Origin: Tenrec ecaudatus
Taxonomy: Eukaryota > Chordata > Mammalia > Afrosoricida > Tenrecidae
Direction: 5' to 3'
Length of the DNA: 64,000 bases
NCBI RefSeq assembly: GCF_050624435.1
Contig: NC_134535.1
Location: 129,880,731 to 129,944,730, forward strand
Part shown: positions 22,540 through 35,279 of the stretch, piece after piece
Numbering within the stretch: the stretch's first letter is position 1
How the letters are laid out: each line of letters starts with the position of its first letter
The notes under the pieces: generated by a model
Database searches by the model: none
What the model was told of the DNA's origin: nothing
What the model saw: the letters and a program-made list of their open reading frames with translations, nothing else
Made by a program: the position numbers and the translations under genes

Positions 22540-23078
22540 TGGGGCTACCACTCTTGGATCTGCAGTGAACACCTAGGGAAGCAGGAGTCGAGAAGTCAAA
22601 TGATGCAGCGCACTGGGCAAACCTGCTGCAAAAGACCTCTTTCCAAGAATTAAGCCACCTAAAGGCAGAGAGACTTGAAGACGAAGACATGCTTGATCCA
22701 AGCCATAGTATTTTCAACGGCCTCTCACGTGCATGTGGGAACTGGACTGGAGAGGAACTGATACATTTATTTTCATGATGGTATTGCAATAAATTATTGA
22801 ATTGACCACAGATAGCCAGAGACACACACAAATCTGTCATGGGAGAAGCACCGTCAGAATGCTCCTTGAAAGGGAGGATGGCAAGACTTGGTCTCACACG
22901 CTTTGGACGTGCTGTCAGGAGGGAGCCGTCCCTGGAGCAGGACATCATGTTGGTAAAGTAGAGGGCCAGTGAGAAAGAGCAAGCATTCCCATGAAATGGA
23001 CTGGCGTGCTGGCTGCAACAATGGGCTCACACATGTTCTGTTGGGCATAGGGTTGCTTTGAGCAGGATTTGACTCGAG
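22540..23078 (+). mobile_element. RTE/BovB-like 3' fragment (copy D)
   Basis: A second RTE tail in tandem with copy C, about 500 bp on. Blocks: GGGCAAACCTGCTGC, CCAAGCCATAGTATTTTCAA, AGAATGCTCCTTGAAAGG and GTGCTGTCAGGAGGGAGCC. It ends with GGGCATAGGGTTGCTTTG. Several internal indels are present. Confidence 0.8.
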
Positions 23079-23938
23079 GGTGTGGAAAAACAGCATGTGG
23101 CTGAACCGGTTTCAATGGATCAGAAGACAACACAGTCTAGGAGGAGAAGCCTGGACAGAAACCCAGCCCACGAAAGCCCTGTGGACCACAATAGTTAGAG
23201 CTGCAAACCATCCTGGGGATGGTACCAGGCTCAGCAGCATCTCATCTCGGTGGGCCTGGGTTCAAGAGCAGCGAACAACAGACGTGAGAAATGGGTTCAT
23301 CAAAAGGGATCTTACCTGCAGGGGTCCATAAGTAGAGCTGCTCTTTCAGGTGCAGGCATTTTTGCCTCCGTTCCGAAGCAACTAAGAGAGTGGGAAGTTG
23401 TAGGAGGAGGGGCAGATGAAAGGCAAGTGGTGGGAAAATGAGCTTCTCGCGAGGCGGGGTCATAGCAGGTGTTACTAGGAGCAAGTGCTAGCACATGAGG
23501 GCTGTCTTTCCGGGGCCAGGCGCTCAATGGCATCACGGCCGACTGGGAGCACAGCTTCGCTCCTTCCCAAGTCTGCCATCCGAGGCCAGTACTAACAGCC
23601 GTCACCGCCGCCTCGCTGCCCTATCAAGCTCTAACTTTCGGAACCGTTTTTGTCTCTCGCTTGAGTGTTCAAGCCTTGGTGCAAGATAGAAGGGACACCT
23701 ACTAAGGACTCTGTTTGAGAAGGAGACAACTGAGCGAGAAAGGTCAAAGGGCGTGTCCAAGACCAGCCAGTCTTTTGAGGGAGAAAGCAGGAGAAGCTAC
23801 AGTGCTGAGGAGCAGATCTTTGTTCCCACCCTTGAGCCGTCATTGGCAGGTACGCACGAGAGAGGCTTCCATTGCTGACTAGGCATCCAGCTCTTCCAGG
23901 TATCTTCTGTGCATCTAGTATAATTACTTGACTTTGAT
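23079..23938. other. Unassigned sequence after RTE copy D
   Basis: The first 200 bases (GGATCAGAAGACAACACAG, CCTGTGGACCACAATAG) look RTE/SINE-derived but could not be placed. The rest shows no gene. Confidence 0.35.
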
Positions 23939-24018
23939 TTCTTCCTTCCTTCCTTTCTTCCTTCCTTCCTTCCTTCCTTCCTTCCTTCCTTCCTTCCTTC
24001 CTTTCTTTCTCTTTCTTT
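23939..24018 (+). repeat. (TTCC)n microsatellite
   Basis: About 80 bases of TTCC repeats with two TTTC interruptions. Confidence 0.95.
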
Positions 24019-24156
24019 TGTTTTCTTTCCAGGAATTTCTACACACTCCTTCCGGGCTCACTACCTGCTGCCTCTGCTTTTCCTCAGCTCTAGTTCCTCA
24101 CGTCTTCCTCTTCCTCTAGTGGTGGGGAAGGAGCCTGTGGAGCTAAGTCAGCTACC

Positions 24157-24668
24157 CTGTTTCCCCCCAAATAAGACAGTGTCTTATATTAATTTTTGTT
24201 CCCAAAGATGCGCTAGGTCTTATTTTCAGGGGATATCTTATTTTTCCATGAAGAAGAATACGGTACACATTTATTGTTGAACAATAAAAAAGGACAATTA
24301 TTACCTGTATAAGGTACAGTAGTAGTGCAGCATAACCAGACAAACTGAATCCTACAGTATCAAGAATTTCTTGTTACTACCATTATTTCCATGTACAACA
24401 ATCTATGGTACATTTACTCATAATCTATGATACATTTACTTGCACTTCCTGTCTGCTCCGGCTGCGCTGCAGCCAACAGTGAGCTGCATGGGTGGTGCCC
24501 GCTGCTACGGTCCAGAGTCCAGAGTTACGGTAGCTTCGGGGGGTCTTATTATCGGGAGGCCTTATGTTCAGGGAGGTCTTATTTTCGGGGCATGTCTTTT
24601 ATTTCCACGAGAGGCAAAATTGTAAGTAGGTCTTATTTTCAGGGGATGTCTTACTTTCAGGGAAACAG
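24157..24668. mobile_element. MITE-like element with CTGTTTCCC ends
   Basis: The left end CTGTTTCCCCCC mirrors the right end GGGAAACAG. Near both ends the word AATAAGAC or its complement GTCTTATTTTC recurs (at 24170, 24220, 24545, 24575, 24620 and 24640). A GC-rich core with GCTGCGCTGCAGCC lies near 24460-24500. No transposase is visible. The order of ends and subterminal repeats matches a known class of short vertebrate DNA transposons, whose superfamily I cannot name with certainty. Confidence 0.65.
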
Positions 24669-26062
<1,394 letters not shown>

Positions 26063-26075
26063 CAGTCTTCCTCTT

Positions 26076-26489
26076 CTGCCACCAGCCCTCACTTGACAAA
26101 GCATGACGGACACCATTCCGATAACCTTTCCAAAGGACCTGCGATGACGCCTGGCCGTCCTGGTTTTGAAGGAGCATTCTGACTAAAGTCTAAGACGGAG
26201 TTGTTGAGTTCCTCCTGAAGTCCCTGGTACATTCAATATTTTCCACTGACCCCATAATTCAAAGGCACCAATTCTCTTCGCGCCTCGGGTTAAAAACACC
26301 TCACAGCGCCCCTCCTGCTCTAAGGAGACAATTGCAACATGACTTCACACCTGCTTGCATGCTGTGGCCCCTTTAGTGGCCCAGGACCATTTCAAAGCAG
26401 CCCCTCTCCCAAATCTCCGAATGCAGCCATGCGGGCCTTCTCTCTGAGCTCGAAGGAGTCAAGGCCTCCCGCCTCGAGGGGTTCTTGTA
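26076..26489. other. Unassigned sequence after the retrocopy
   Basis: No gene is seen. The right part may be the diverged upstream end of the L2 relic that follows. Confidence 0.35.
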
Positions 26490-26715
26490 GGAACGTCCTT
26501 CCACCTGGGGCATTCTTCCCTCCTCCTCCTTAGTTCTTGCTTGGCCACCTCTTACTCAGCTTTCAGGTCTCAACTTAAATGCCACTTCCCTTGTAGCCTG
26601 GGAAAATTTCCTCTCGTCTTCAGACTGGATGATCAAGCCCATTACATTTTTTTCAGGAAACATTTTCACTTCTTTAAGCTCTCATTTCCATGAATGTAAT
26701 TAATAATTATGGCTA
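26490..26715 (+). repeat. L2 LINE 3' relic, plus strand
   Basis: The blocks CTTACTCAGCTTTCAGGTCTCAACTTAAATGCCACTTCC give the classic L2 3'-end order, followed by a diverged end. It is an ancient mammalian LINE fragment. Confidence 0.65.
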
Positions 26716-26718
26716 ATT

Positions 26719-27395
26719 CAAAAGAACTGACTGCCATTGCGTCAAGGCTGACTCATAACCAACCCCCGTGGGTTTCTGAGGCTTCAACTGTTTGTAGGAG
26801 TTGTGGCAGTTACATAATCTGTCAGCTTGAGGAGGGGTGGAGTCTGGCCTGTCCATCAGGTCGCAGCTTGATGACCTCATTTGGAGGCACAATGGAGGTA
26901 AGTAGCTCAATGGAGGCAGGGCATGTTCACTCCCTCAGAGACATTCCTGTTGACAAGACACATGGAGCTACCCTAGAGTCCTGGAGCTGGAGGAGCCATG
27001 TGGAGACCCACACCAGCATTGAGATGCTTACACTGCCACTGGATCCACAAGACTTTCCACCCACTGGCCCGTGATCTTCCTGCATTTGGTGTCATTCCAT
27101 GTGTTGCGTGAGTCTGAAGAAGAATTTGTAGACTGATATCCGACATATGGGCTAATATCAGCCTTATGGACTTGATCTGGACTGGGCTGGGATGTTTTCT
27201 CAATGTACAATTACTCTTTGATATGAAGCTCTTTCTTGTGCACACATGAGAGTCGAGGTATTTGTTTCTCTAGTCAACGGGACTAACACAAGAGTAGAAA
27301 GCCCAGTCTTTCTCCCATGGGAGTTGCCGGTGGTTTGGAACTGTTGACCATGAGGACCACAGCCCTATGCATAATCACTGAACCACCAGGGTTCC
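26719..27395 (-). repeat. AfroSINE, minus strand, split by a solo LTR
   Basis: The minus-strand SINE occupies 26719-26811 (CTGACTGCCATTGCGTCAAG to TGTAGGAGT) and resumes at 27291-27395 (AGAGTAGAAAGCCCAGTC to CCACCAGGGTTCC). The LTR at 26812-27290 sits between, within the GGGAGTAGAAAGCC consensus word. So the LTR inserted into a resident SINE. Confidence 0.8.
26812..27290 (+). mobile_element. Solo LTR, ERVL-like, copy 2
   Basis: A 479-bp LTR starts TGTGGCAGTTACA and ends GGACTAACACA. Flanking 5-mers GGAGT (26807-26811) and AGAGT (27291-27295) match 4 of 5. It is homologous to 379-863 across its length. No internal retroviral sequence is present. Confidence 0.8.
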
Positions 27396-27699
27396 TTGAT
27401 TAATGGTATAGCCCTGTTTTTAAAAAATACTGTATAATTTCTCCTAGGCCCTAGGACACTGCCCAGCTCTCTATGAACATTTATTGGGCAAGTGAATGAA
27501 GTCACAGGCTCTGAGGGGTGGAGGACGTGCAGGATGAGTGAATCTAATGGATTATTTCTGCCGCAGCATTCCTGCCAGATGTCCCCCAGCCCTGCTTCAA
27601 GACTACTGGGCTGGGGGAAGTGTAGACTCCTGGGGCCGCAGGTTCTACCTAAGAAGACAGTCTGCTCATTGACTAAATGCTCAACTTCTTGCTAAGTAA

Positions 27700-27870
27700 A
27701 ATCTCTTTGATTCCCCAAGCCTCTGTTTCCTTATGTGTAAAATGGGGATAACAATACCACCTTATAGGAATGTAACTATTAACTGAGACTGTGCACGTGA
27801 AACTCAATGCTGGACACCAACTGACAGTTTAATAAATCTGAGCTATGGTTACTATCAATGTCGTCATCAT
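27700..27870 (+). repeat. MIR SINE relic, plus strand
   Basis: Blocks CCTCTGTTTCCTTATGTGTAAAATGGGGATAAC, then CACCTTATAGGAATGT and TTTAATAAATCTGAGC, match the MIR core and tail. Confidence 0.7.
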
Positions 27871-28349
27871 CATCGGTCTTCAAACGGTCATGGCAGAAAG
27901 TAAATCTGTCTTTGCGTTGCGGTGTGATCTATCTCTCTGTAAGTTCTTGTTCTACTCTCGCGGTTGCCAGAATGTTGCGATATTTTCCACACGACAGTCA
28001 CTGGAGTCTGCAAAGGTAGCACTTTGCCGAATATGGATCTTCTCTTCTCGGGTTCCTGTGTCTTTTCACCACGGTGGCCCCTCTCTGAGTAACTCCTCCT
28101 TGTCCCTGTCTCCTCATATCTCAGGCCATCCAGGAGACCAGGAAGGCATCTCACGGATCCAGGACAATGGGCAGCAGTACAAACAAATGATCCGGACCAT
28201 GAGCCCCTCCCAGTCAAGGAGTAAGATCTTATGGGTTGGTTAGCAAACCACAGGAAACCAGATGCTCTTTCAATTTCAGTTGATACAGAGGACCCTCCTA
28301 CCTGATCAACCGTGGAAGCCTTGCAGACCTGCCTTTTAGAACCTACTAG
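27871..28349. other. Unassigned sequence
   Basis: A 132-codon plus frame (27845-28243) and a 109-codon minus frame overlap. Neither has a known domain. No gene is called. The stretch 27396-27699 before the MIR is likewise unassigned. Confidence 0.35.
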
Positions 28350-28870
28350 ATCTTTTTAAAAATCATTTTATTGGGAGCTCTTACAGCTATCACAACATTC
28401 CATAGTTCAATCATATCAAGCAGTGTTGGACAATTGCTATCACAATGAGTTTCAAAAATTTTTTCTTTCTTGAAACTCTTTGCTATCAGTTCCCTTTTAT
28501 CCTCTCCTGTCCCCACCATACCCCCCCCCTTTTACCCCTATTCCTTTTTTTCCCCCTCGGTAACAGTTCTTTTGGGTAAGAACTTTTTATCCTCTCCTGC
28601 CCCCACCATATACCCCCCACTTTTACCCCTATTCCTTTTCCCCCCCTCGGTAATAGTTCTTTTGGGTCATAGCCTACACAATCTAATATATCCATTCACA
28701 TACAGAATTTACCACTTTTTTTGTTACATGTTTTCAAAATCCCTTCTCTCCAAATTGCAAATTAACTCTTGCTAAAGTGTTAATGACTAGCCACAATTCC
28801 CCTTCCTGCCTGCCACCCACCCCCACCCCCAAGGAGTGAATCAAGTGCAATGTTAGACATAACAGTATGT
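28350..28870 (-). mobile_element. L1 3'-UTR, minus strand
   Basis: Antisense L1 3' end: AAAATCATTTTATTGGGAGC, then TAGTTCAATCATATCAAGCAG, then a C/T-rich tract that is the sense polypurine run. The ATCATATCAAGCAG block recurs at 59717-59730. A 90-bp tandem duplication lies within (28495-28670). Confidence 0.65.
28495..28670 (-). repeat. 90-bp tandem duplication within L1 3'-UTR
   Basis: The TTTTATCCTCTCCTG word starts at 28495 and again at 28585. Both copies carry the C-run, TTTTACCCCTATTCC and GTTCTTTTGGGT. They differ by a few bases, mostly in C-run and T-run length. Confidence 0.85.
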
Positions 28871-30971
28871 TTAGGAGGGAATTAACATAGAGCAGGTGGA
28901 CATCTACAGCCCAGAGTGCTCCAGTTCACATCGCACAGGTGCCTCTTCCACCCAGGCACTAAGTCAACCACTCCAACAGAGGTTCCGGCAGAAAGAAGGG
29001 CTGTTCCAGTGAACAGCCACTTAATATGAAGGCCGCCATCTACTGGCGGGTGGTATCTATTGGCCCTATTGGTGAGTAGATAATGTTGCTACTGCATCTT
29101 GATTTGGAGTTCTTAAGTGATGAGAACTGGTGCTTTCTTTCCACTTTCTTCCCAGAAGCATCCGATTTTATGACTCAGTGTGCTCCTTTGATTTCCTAAT
29201 TTATACAACATTTAAGTCTTGGAGCTAGAAGAGATCTTAGAAGAGTAAATTGTTTATGAGCCATTAACACTTTAGTATAAATTAACTCTTTTTTTTTTTA
29301 ACTACCATTGGTTCAGAAGTTGAGCTGAAATTCCGGAAAGATCACAAATGGGTTACCTTGCCCCACTCCCATCTTTTTACTTCGTTAGTACTAAGTTCGC
29401 TCATTGAAGTTGACTGTCTGAATCTTAGCTGTGCAGAGGATAAGATCACAGGGCATTTCCACTTGACAGGAGAGGGCTGTGGATGTTTTCAAAATACATC
29501 CACCTGTCCATTGGCCTCACTCCATCAAATCTCACGTATACCCTTCTCTGAAACTCTGAAGCAAAATGCGGCTCCTTCTGGAAAGTTTTCCTGTCTTTGT
29601 GACCCTCCGTCTCCAGATCCCTCCACCAGTCTTCTCTCTCCATTCTAATAAAAAGTGCAAACCTCTTTTCCATGTTCTCACGCACGTTTCATGTGTGGTG
29701 CACCCCCCCTGTTATAGCTGGCCTCCCATTCTGGCCCGTTTTCTTCTAGAAGATTCTCTGGCTGCTCTCACTCAGTATCTCATCCTTACGTGAAGTATGA
29801 GTCCCCCATTGGTCACCCAGCTAGATAGCTCTATTGGTGAGAGCTCACAACGGGGTGAATGATGGTCTTTGTGAAGGCCAGAACCACTCTAGGTCCCCAT
29901 ATACACGAGTCTGTGTTTGAGCCGCAAGAAGGGAGTACCAGAGCAGTGGCTTATCAACTGTAGCATTGTGTCCCCAAAGAGACAGGAAGCTTTTCCGGGG
30001 GATAGCCAGGCAAACATTGCTTGAAGAGAATCAATTTCCAGAGGCTCAAGATCATATCTACCCTTTCCTAAAATTGATCTGCCCGGCAATGCAGCCAGGC
30101 AGGCTTGGGGAGCCAGGCTGGTTCTCTTGTCCTACCTGCCCCTTCTCGAAAGCCCTGCTTCCATTTTCCAGAAAAGAAGTGGGGGGAATAAATCATTCAT
30201 GCTCACCCATCCTCAACCTTACCATGGTGCATTAGGGCTAGTGTAAAAACACCCAGGCATCTAACAAACCAACGAAACATATTAATGAAAGTAGCCATGA
30301 CGCAGTGAGCTATGCAGCACGGCTCTTCTAGCCACAGTCCTTGGCGACATTGGCTGGCACCAGGCAGATCGAGCACATTTGCGCTCTTCTTGATGGAACT
30401 GGGAGAAGATGCTGATGGGAAGATATGGTTCAGTTGTGCAAGATTGTTAACAAGGCCCATTGTGATTGTAAAAACTTGGGACTCTGATGACAGGATAGGC
30501 CAATTGGCCATCTGGCTGGGTATAAAACAAGCCACAGCAGAAACAGGAGGCATGGAAATTTTACTACCGGCAAGGAAGAAGGACGAGGTGCGTCCTAGAT
30601 CCAGGAGACAAAGCTGTGACCCCAGAGGAGGGGCAGAGAAGTTGCACCAGAATCGGAACCGGTACAAAAGCCAAGGAGTGGGCTTCCAGCCCACAGAGCT
30701 AGTATAGCCAAGTGCCTTGAGACAAGAGGCTTGCTTTCAGAGCGGGCTGCCTTCGCGCACTCAGCCAGACTTGACCCACGGAGCGAGACTGGGCTTATGG
30801 TGGAGAGGACTGTTCTCTTGGCATGTATCCACAGCACTAAAAGAGCTTTCTAACATTGTCCAAGTAGTTTCTGCTCTCAAATGATAACTAGTTAGCCTCT
30901 CTAATTAGACCTGTAATGATGAGAACTGCCTGAGTACTGGGGTCAATGTACTGATTCCTGTACACACATAC
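28871..30971. other. Unassigned sequence, possible LTR-like part
   Basis: No gene was recognised. A TATA-like word GGGTATAAAAC at 30518-30528 is followed by about 330 bases of mixed sequence. With no second copy in the window, an LTR cannot be shown. A 163-codon minus frame (30203-30694) lacks domains. A MIR-like word (GGAGCTAGAAGAGATCTTAG) is at about 29220-29240. Confidence 0.35.
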
Positions 30972-31080
30972 CAGCTCCGGAGGAAACAGTCACAGGCTCA
31001 GAAACTCACAGGGGCAGCTCTGCTCTGGCCTAAAGGTTCACTGTGAGCTGGCGTCAACTCAACGGCAGTGAGCGAGCACA
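30972..31080 (+). repeat. AfroSINE 3' half, plus strand
   Basis: Blocks CAGAAACTCACAGGGGCAGC, GAGCTGGCGTCAACTC and AACGGCAGTGAG are the SINE tail. The 5' half is missing. Confidence 0.65.
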
Positions 31081-31086
31081 CACATC

Positions 31087-31310
31087 AGGGAGCCCTGGTG
31101 GCAGAGTGGTCATGGGTTGGGCTGTTAATGACAAGGTCAGCAATTTGAAAGCCCCAGGTGATCAGAGGGAGAAAAACAAGGTTTTCTATTCCCGTAAAGA
31201 GTTTCCGTCTCGGAAGCCCTCAACGGGGGGTAGGGGTGGGGGTGAGGGTGGGGGTGGGCCACTCTGAGTTGACATCGATTTAATGGCAGTGAGTTTGGTT
31301 TGGGTTTTGG
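31087..31310 (+). repeat. AfroSINE, full-length, plus strand
   Basis: This is one of the clearest copies: GGGAGCCCTGGTGGCAGAG head, GGGCTGTTAATGACAAGGTC, TTCTATTCCCGTAAAGAG, and tail ATTTAATGGCAGTGAGTTTGG. A G-rich expansion at 31227-31258 interrupts the body and may be a G-quadruplex. Confidence 0.9.
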
Positions 31311-32279
31311 TATTGCTATCTAATTTCAATTAAAAACGTTTGTCATGGGGATATATATTAACATAGCGATTTAGATGAAAATGAGCACTACATTGTTTGA
31401 TTTTTGACAGAAAATTACTCTGATTGATTATTTTCACCATGGTGACTGGCTTCAACCATTAGACCACATTTTGGATCGTTTACACAGTCATAAATGGAGT
31501 GAGTTAAATCTACGGCCCTTAACATTTTGACAACACTGAAAGTTAAGTACATGTAATCGTAAAATCAATTTATAAAAATATTTTGATAAATATTAGTGAA
31601 ACGAACATTTACATTTCTTGAACCCTTTCTGAATATATAAAATCGGCAAGGCACTTCTATAAGGAGGCCTGGTTATGTGTTGGGCTGCTAACTCCGGGGT
31701 CTGCAGTTCAAACCCACCAGCTTCTCTGAGAGAGAAAGATGAGACTTTCTGCTTCCTGGGGATTGGCGGCCTCAGGGAGCCTGTATAAGATATCTGTTGG
31801 CTGGGATTGACTCCATTAGTGACAGTGAGCTTGGTTTTGGCCTAGGAGAGAGAGCAACTAGAATAACTAAGGTACTTTGACAAATCTTGGGAAAGTCTTT
31901 TCAATGAGTTCCCAGAAATAGGGAAAGTGAATGACTCCACACGCTGGCTAACATATATTTATAATTCAGTTGTTTTCCAGTTCTTTGCTTTCAACGCTAT
32001 CAGAAACAAACCCTAATCGAGTTGTCAGCTGATTATTAAAAATAATTCCTGATGATAGGGCAGTCTGCTTGTTTTGGCCCAGATATAAGAAAAGAGTTCA
32101 GAGATTTAAATCATATTGCTACAATAAACATCATCCAAACTTATTTAAGTGAGCAGCTTCTCAGCATTATTTCCATGAAACTGAAAAGGCAGAATAGAAT
32201 CGATGTTGCCATCTACTTCTAATAACAAGCAATACGATGCGTGCGTACATAAAGTAATTTAAAATAAAAGCATTTTACA
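31311..32279. other. AT-rich sequence with an AfroSINE at 31662-31840
   Basis: The AT-rich flanks (31311-31661 and 31841-32279) hold no recognised gene or repeat. They may be unique intergenic or intronic DNA. Confidence 0.4.
31662..31840 (+). repeat. AfroSINE, plus strand
   Basis: The order AGGAGGCCTGGTTATG, GGGCTGCTAACTCCGG, GACTTTCTGCTTCCTG and GTGACAGTGAGCTTGG is complete, though the body is diverged. Confidence 0.8.
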
Positions 32280-33190
32280 TACACGGTCAATTGCCTTTTG
32301 AGAAGGGCGCCAAGATTTTTCCAGGGGGGAAAGGAGAGTCTTTTCAGAATAGGATGCCAGGAGACTGCACCGTCACATGCAAAACAAAGACGCTGCATCC
32401 ATACGTTATGCCATCTCCAAAAATCAACTCAGAATGGATCCAAGATCTAAATTGAAGAGCTAAAATATGAAACTCCCAGATAAGAACATGAGAGAAAGCT
32501 TTGTGATGTTGGATGTAACAATGGATTCTTTAGTAAACACCAAAAACACTAACAAGAGTAATAAAAAAAAAGGCCATCTGCCCTTGGTGGCTAGAGATCT
32601 CTGGACCTTAAAGACTAAGACTTCACCATTAATTGGACCACTAACTCGGTTGTGTCACCTTCTAGCTGTTTTTTGAGGATTTGGGGTCCAGACTTTATTA
32701 AATGCTCCAAGTGGGAGGCTAGGTGACCTGGTGGGTCTGTCAACAGTGAATGGACTTAGTGGGACAGAAATGATATGTTCAAGTGGTTAAAACACAAACT
32801 GTGGAATTATTAAACCCCCCCCAAAAAAAGGTAAGTTGAACTTTATAAACATTTAGAACTTGGTACACCAAAGAACACTTCCAATAGAGTGGAAGCAACT
32901 ATTCACAAATCACATATCTGGTCCAAGAGGTTAGAGTCCAGCATATCACTCACTCTTATAGGTCAACAACAGAAACAGTTTAATGGGCAAAGGACATGAA
33001 TAGACACGTCATCAAAAAAGATGAACCAATGGCCCATACGCACATGAGCCACCATCCTTAGTCAGGAATAAATGCAAACCCAAAACACCATGAGGTATCA
33101 CGTAGCACCTAAAAGGATTGGAATCATTAAGGGGGAAACTAGGTGTGTGGCAGGGAGTATTGAGTGTTGGCAAGGATGTGGAGAAATTAG

Positions 33191-33366
33191 ACTGGTGGCC
33201 GTGTGGTGATGCATTGGGCTGCCAACCACAAGGTCGACACTTTGAAACCATCGGTCACTCCTCAGGAGATGACGCTTTCTACTCCAGGAAAAAAGGACAG
33301 TCTCAGAAGCCACAGGGACCGTGATCCCCTGTTCTATATGCAGTGAGTTTGGTTTGGTTTGGGTTT
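33191..33366 (+). repeat. AfroSINE, plus strand, nested in L1
   Basis: The L1 sentence stops at GGAGAAATTAG and resumes at CATGCATTGCTGG. Between them lie GGTGGCCGTGTGG, GGGCTGCCAACCACAAGG and the tail GCAGTGAGTTTGG. Confidence 0.85.
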
Positions 33367-33457
33367 CATGCATTGCTGGCGGGAATGCAAATTCGTGCGG
33401 CTACTGTGGAAAATCGTTGAGCAGTTCCTCCAAATGTGAAAAATAGCAGTATCTTGT

Positions 33458-33544
33458 CTGCCGTTAAGTAGCTTCAAATTCAGCTGTGCTCTATAGAGCT
33501 GCTGAACAGATTTTTAAAATTAGCAGCGGGACCACCAGGGCTCC
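33458..33544 (-). repeat. AfroSINE fragment, minus strand, nested in L1
   Basis: A short minus-strand piece ends GGGACCACCAGGGCTCC. TAGCAG occurs on both sides (about 33444-33449 and 33545-33550), a possible target duplication. Confidence 0.55.
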
Positions 33545-33840
33545 TTAGCAGAACCTATGACCCAGCCATTCTTCTCTGAGACAACTGCTCAAAAGAACGG
33601 AAAACAGAACTTGCACTGATACCTGTACACCAACGTTCATTACCCAACGTGATCCAGGGTTCAAAATGGTCAATAGTGGCAACAGATGAAAGGGTGAACC
33701 ACAGGTGGTCTGTACAAACGCTGGAATATACAGCCATCCGAAGGGCTGGACTCTGCACCCTGGAGGAACCTTCAAGACATTCTGCTCATTGAAATGTCAG
33801 ACACAGAAGGACAGATATGGTAGGCGTTGACTTACTCCAG

Positions 33841-35279
33841 CAGGGCCGTCAGGGTGCCGTTGATGCAGTATCTACAAGAAGATAGAGAACAGGACAGATG
33901 CTACCAGGGTCTGGTGGAGGACCGAATGGGACGTTACGGTGCACTGTGGACCAACTTTCCATCCAGGATGCTAAGAGAGATCTGGAAGTAGTTGTGATAG
34001 TCCCACAACTCTGGGAACGTGCCCAGAAATGTTGGCCGTAGCGCAGTTTGTTATGCATATTTTAACATAATAAGCAGGACATTTTAAAAAATGAAAGCAT
34101 CATTCATATCATTAAGAGATACATTTATTTAAAAAATCAACTTTAGCTGACTTTTTTTTTTTTACTTTGAGAAAATGGCACATTCATAGGCAGCCATGAG
34201 AAAGGAGAGGAAGACCCTGTGTTCTCCACTCACATCTTCCACCCCCAGAGTACGACACCACACCCAGAGGTGGCACTGCCATAGCCAACATGGAGAGCAT
34301 TTCCATCACCACAAGGATGCCTGCCTCTCTAGTCGCCCTTCGACAGTCAGACCGTAACCCCTTCCCTCTTCAGTCCCTTGCAATCGATCACCTATTCTCC
34401 ACTTCTATAATCTTGCCGTTGCAAGAATGACATGCGAGTGGCTTCCCACCCCCCTCCCCCACAAGCATAACTCTCTGGAGATTTAGCCAGGACACTGCAT
34501 CAATGGTTCACTCCCCACCCTCCAGCCCACCCCCTTCAAACAAAGTTTTATGGAAACTAACATTTTTGGTGTGTGTTTTAGGAGAGAGCTTACTCGGAAA
34601 ATTGGATTCCCAGTCAACAACTCATGCACACATTTCCCACGACCTTGGTTACAGTCCCCGCAATGTGCTAGCACTCTCATCCTCTCCACTCTGCCTGACC
34701 TTTTTCACCGATCCAGTTTCCCCAGTTTCTTGTAGTTGACGGCTTTAAGGAGCCCACTCCTCGTGGACCTTACAGACCAGTCATTGATTTGAATGGTGAC
34801 TTCGGTTCCGGGTTAAAAGGTATGTTAGGTCAATAGTCACAGGGGGTCCTCTAGTCTCTATAAAATAGAATTTTAAAAATGAATTTGAATTGTTTTCTAG
34901 ATTTTTCTTCCATTCGAACTGGTCATCTAGTTCTGGTCTCAGGGTAGAAAGGCTGTATCTCAAATGACCTCTCACAGGCTCCTAAGACCCCAAACTAGGG
35001 TGTAACTTAATGAGTAAAGTTAGCCCAACTTTCAAACTCAGTAAACCTATCCTCCTATGTTTTGGGGTATGTCTAGAAAGCATCTACAACTCTATACCTC
35101 TGTGTCTAATTGCATGTGGTTATTAGGGGCAGCCATGCTACTACGAACATGTTAACAATCCTGTAAGCAACAGAATGAAATACTATGGGTCCTGTACTAC
35201 GGCCTCCACCGTTACTTCGTTTGAGCCCACTGTTGCCGTCAGTGTGCCGACCCACCTTGTTCAAGTTCTTCTTTCCTTT
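33841..35279. other. Unassigned sequence, partly LINE 3'-UTR-like
   Basis: The part 34480-34740 (GGTTACAGTCCCCGCAATG and TCCAGTTTCCCC) resembles the minus-strand LINE 3'-UTR family at 21120, 40200 and 54225, with low certainty. No gene was recognised. Confidence 0.35.

Larger units (their letters stand above)
32280..33840 (+). mobile_element. Old L1, ORF2 C-terminus and 3'-UTR, plus strand
   Basis: ORF2-end words (CAACTCAGAATGGATCCAAG, AGATAAGAACATGAGAGAAAGC) lead into 3'-UTR words (GGGCAAAGGACATGAATAGACAC, ATTGCTGGCGGGAATGC, ATGACCCAGCCATTC, CTTCAAGACATTCTGCTC). It is interrupted by an unassigned insertion (about 32566-32826) and two AfroSINEs. No intact frame remains. Confidence 0.75.
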
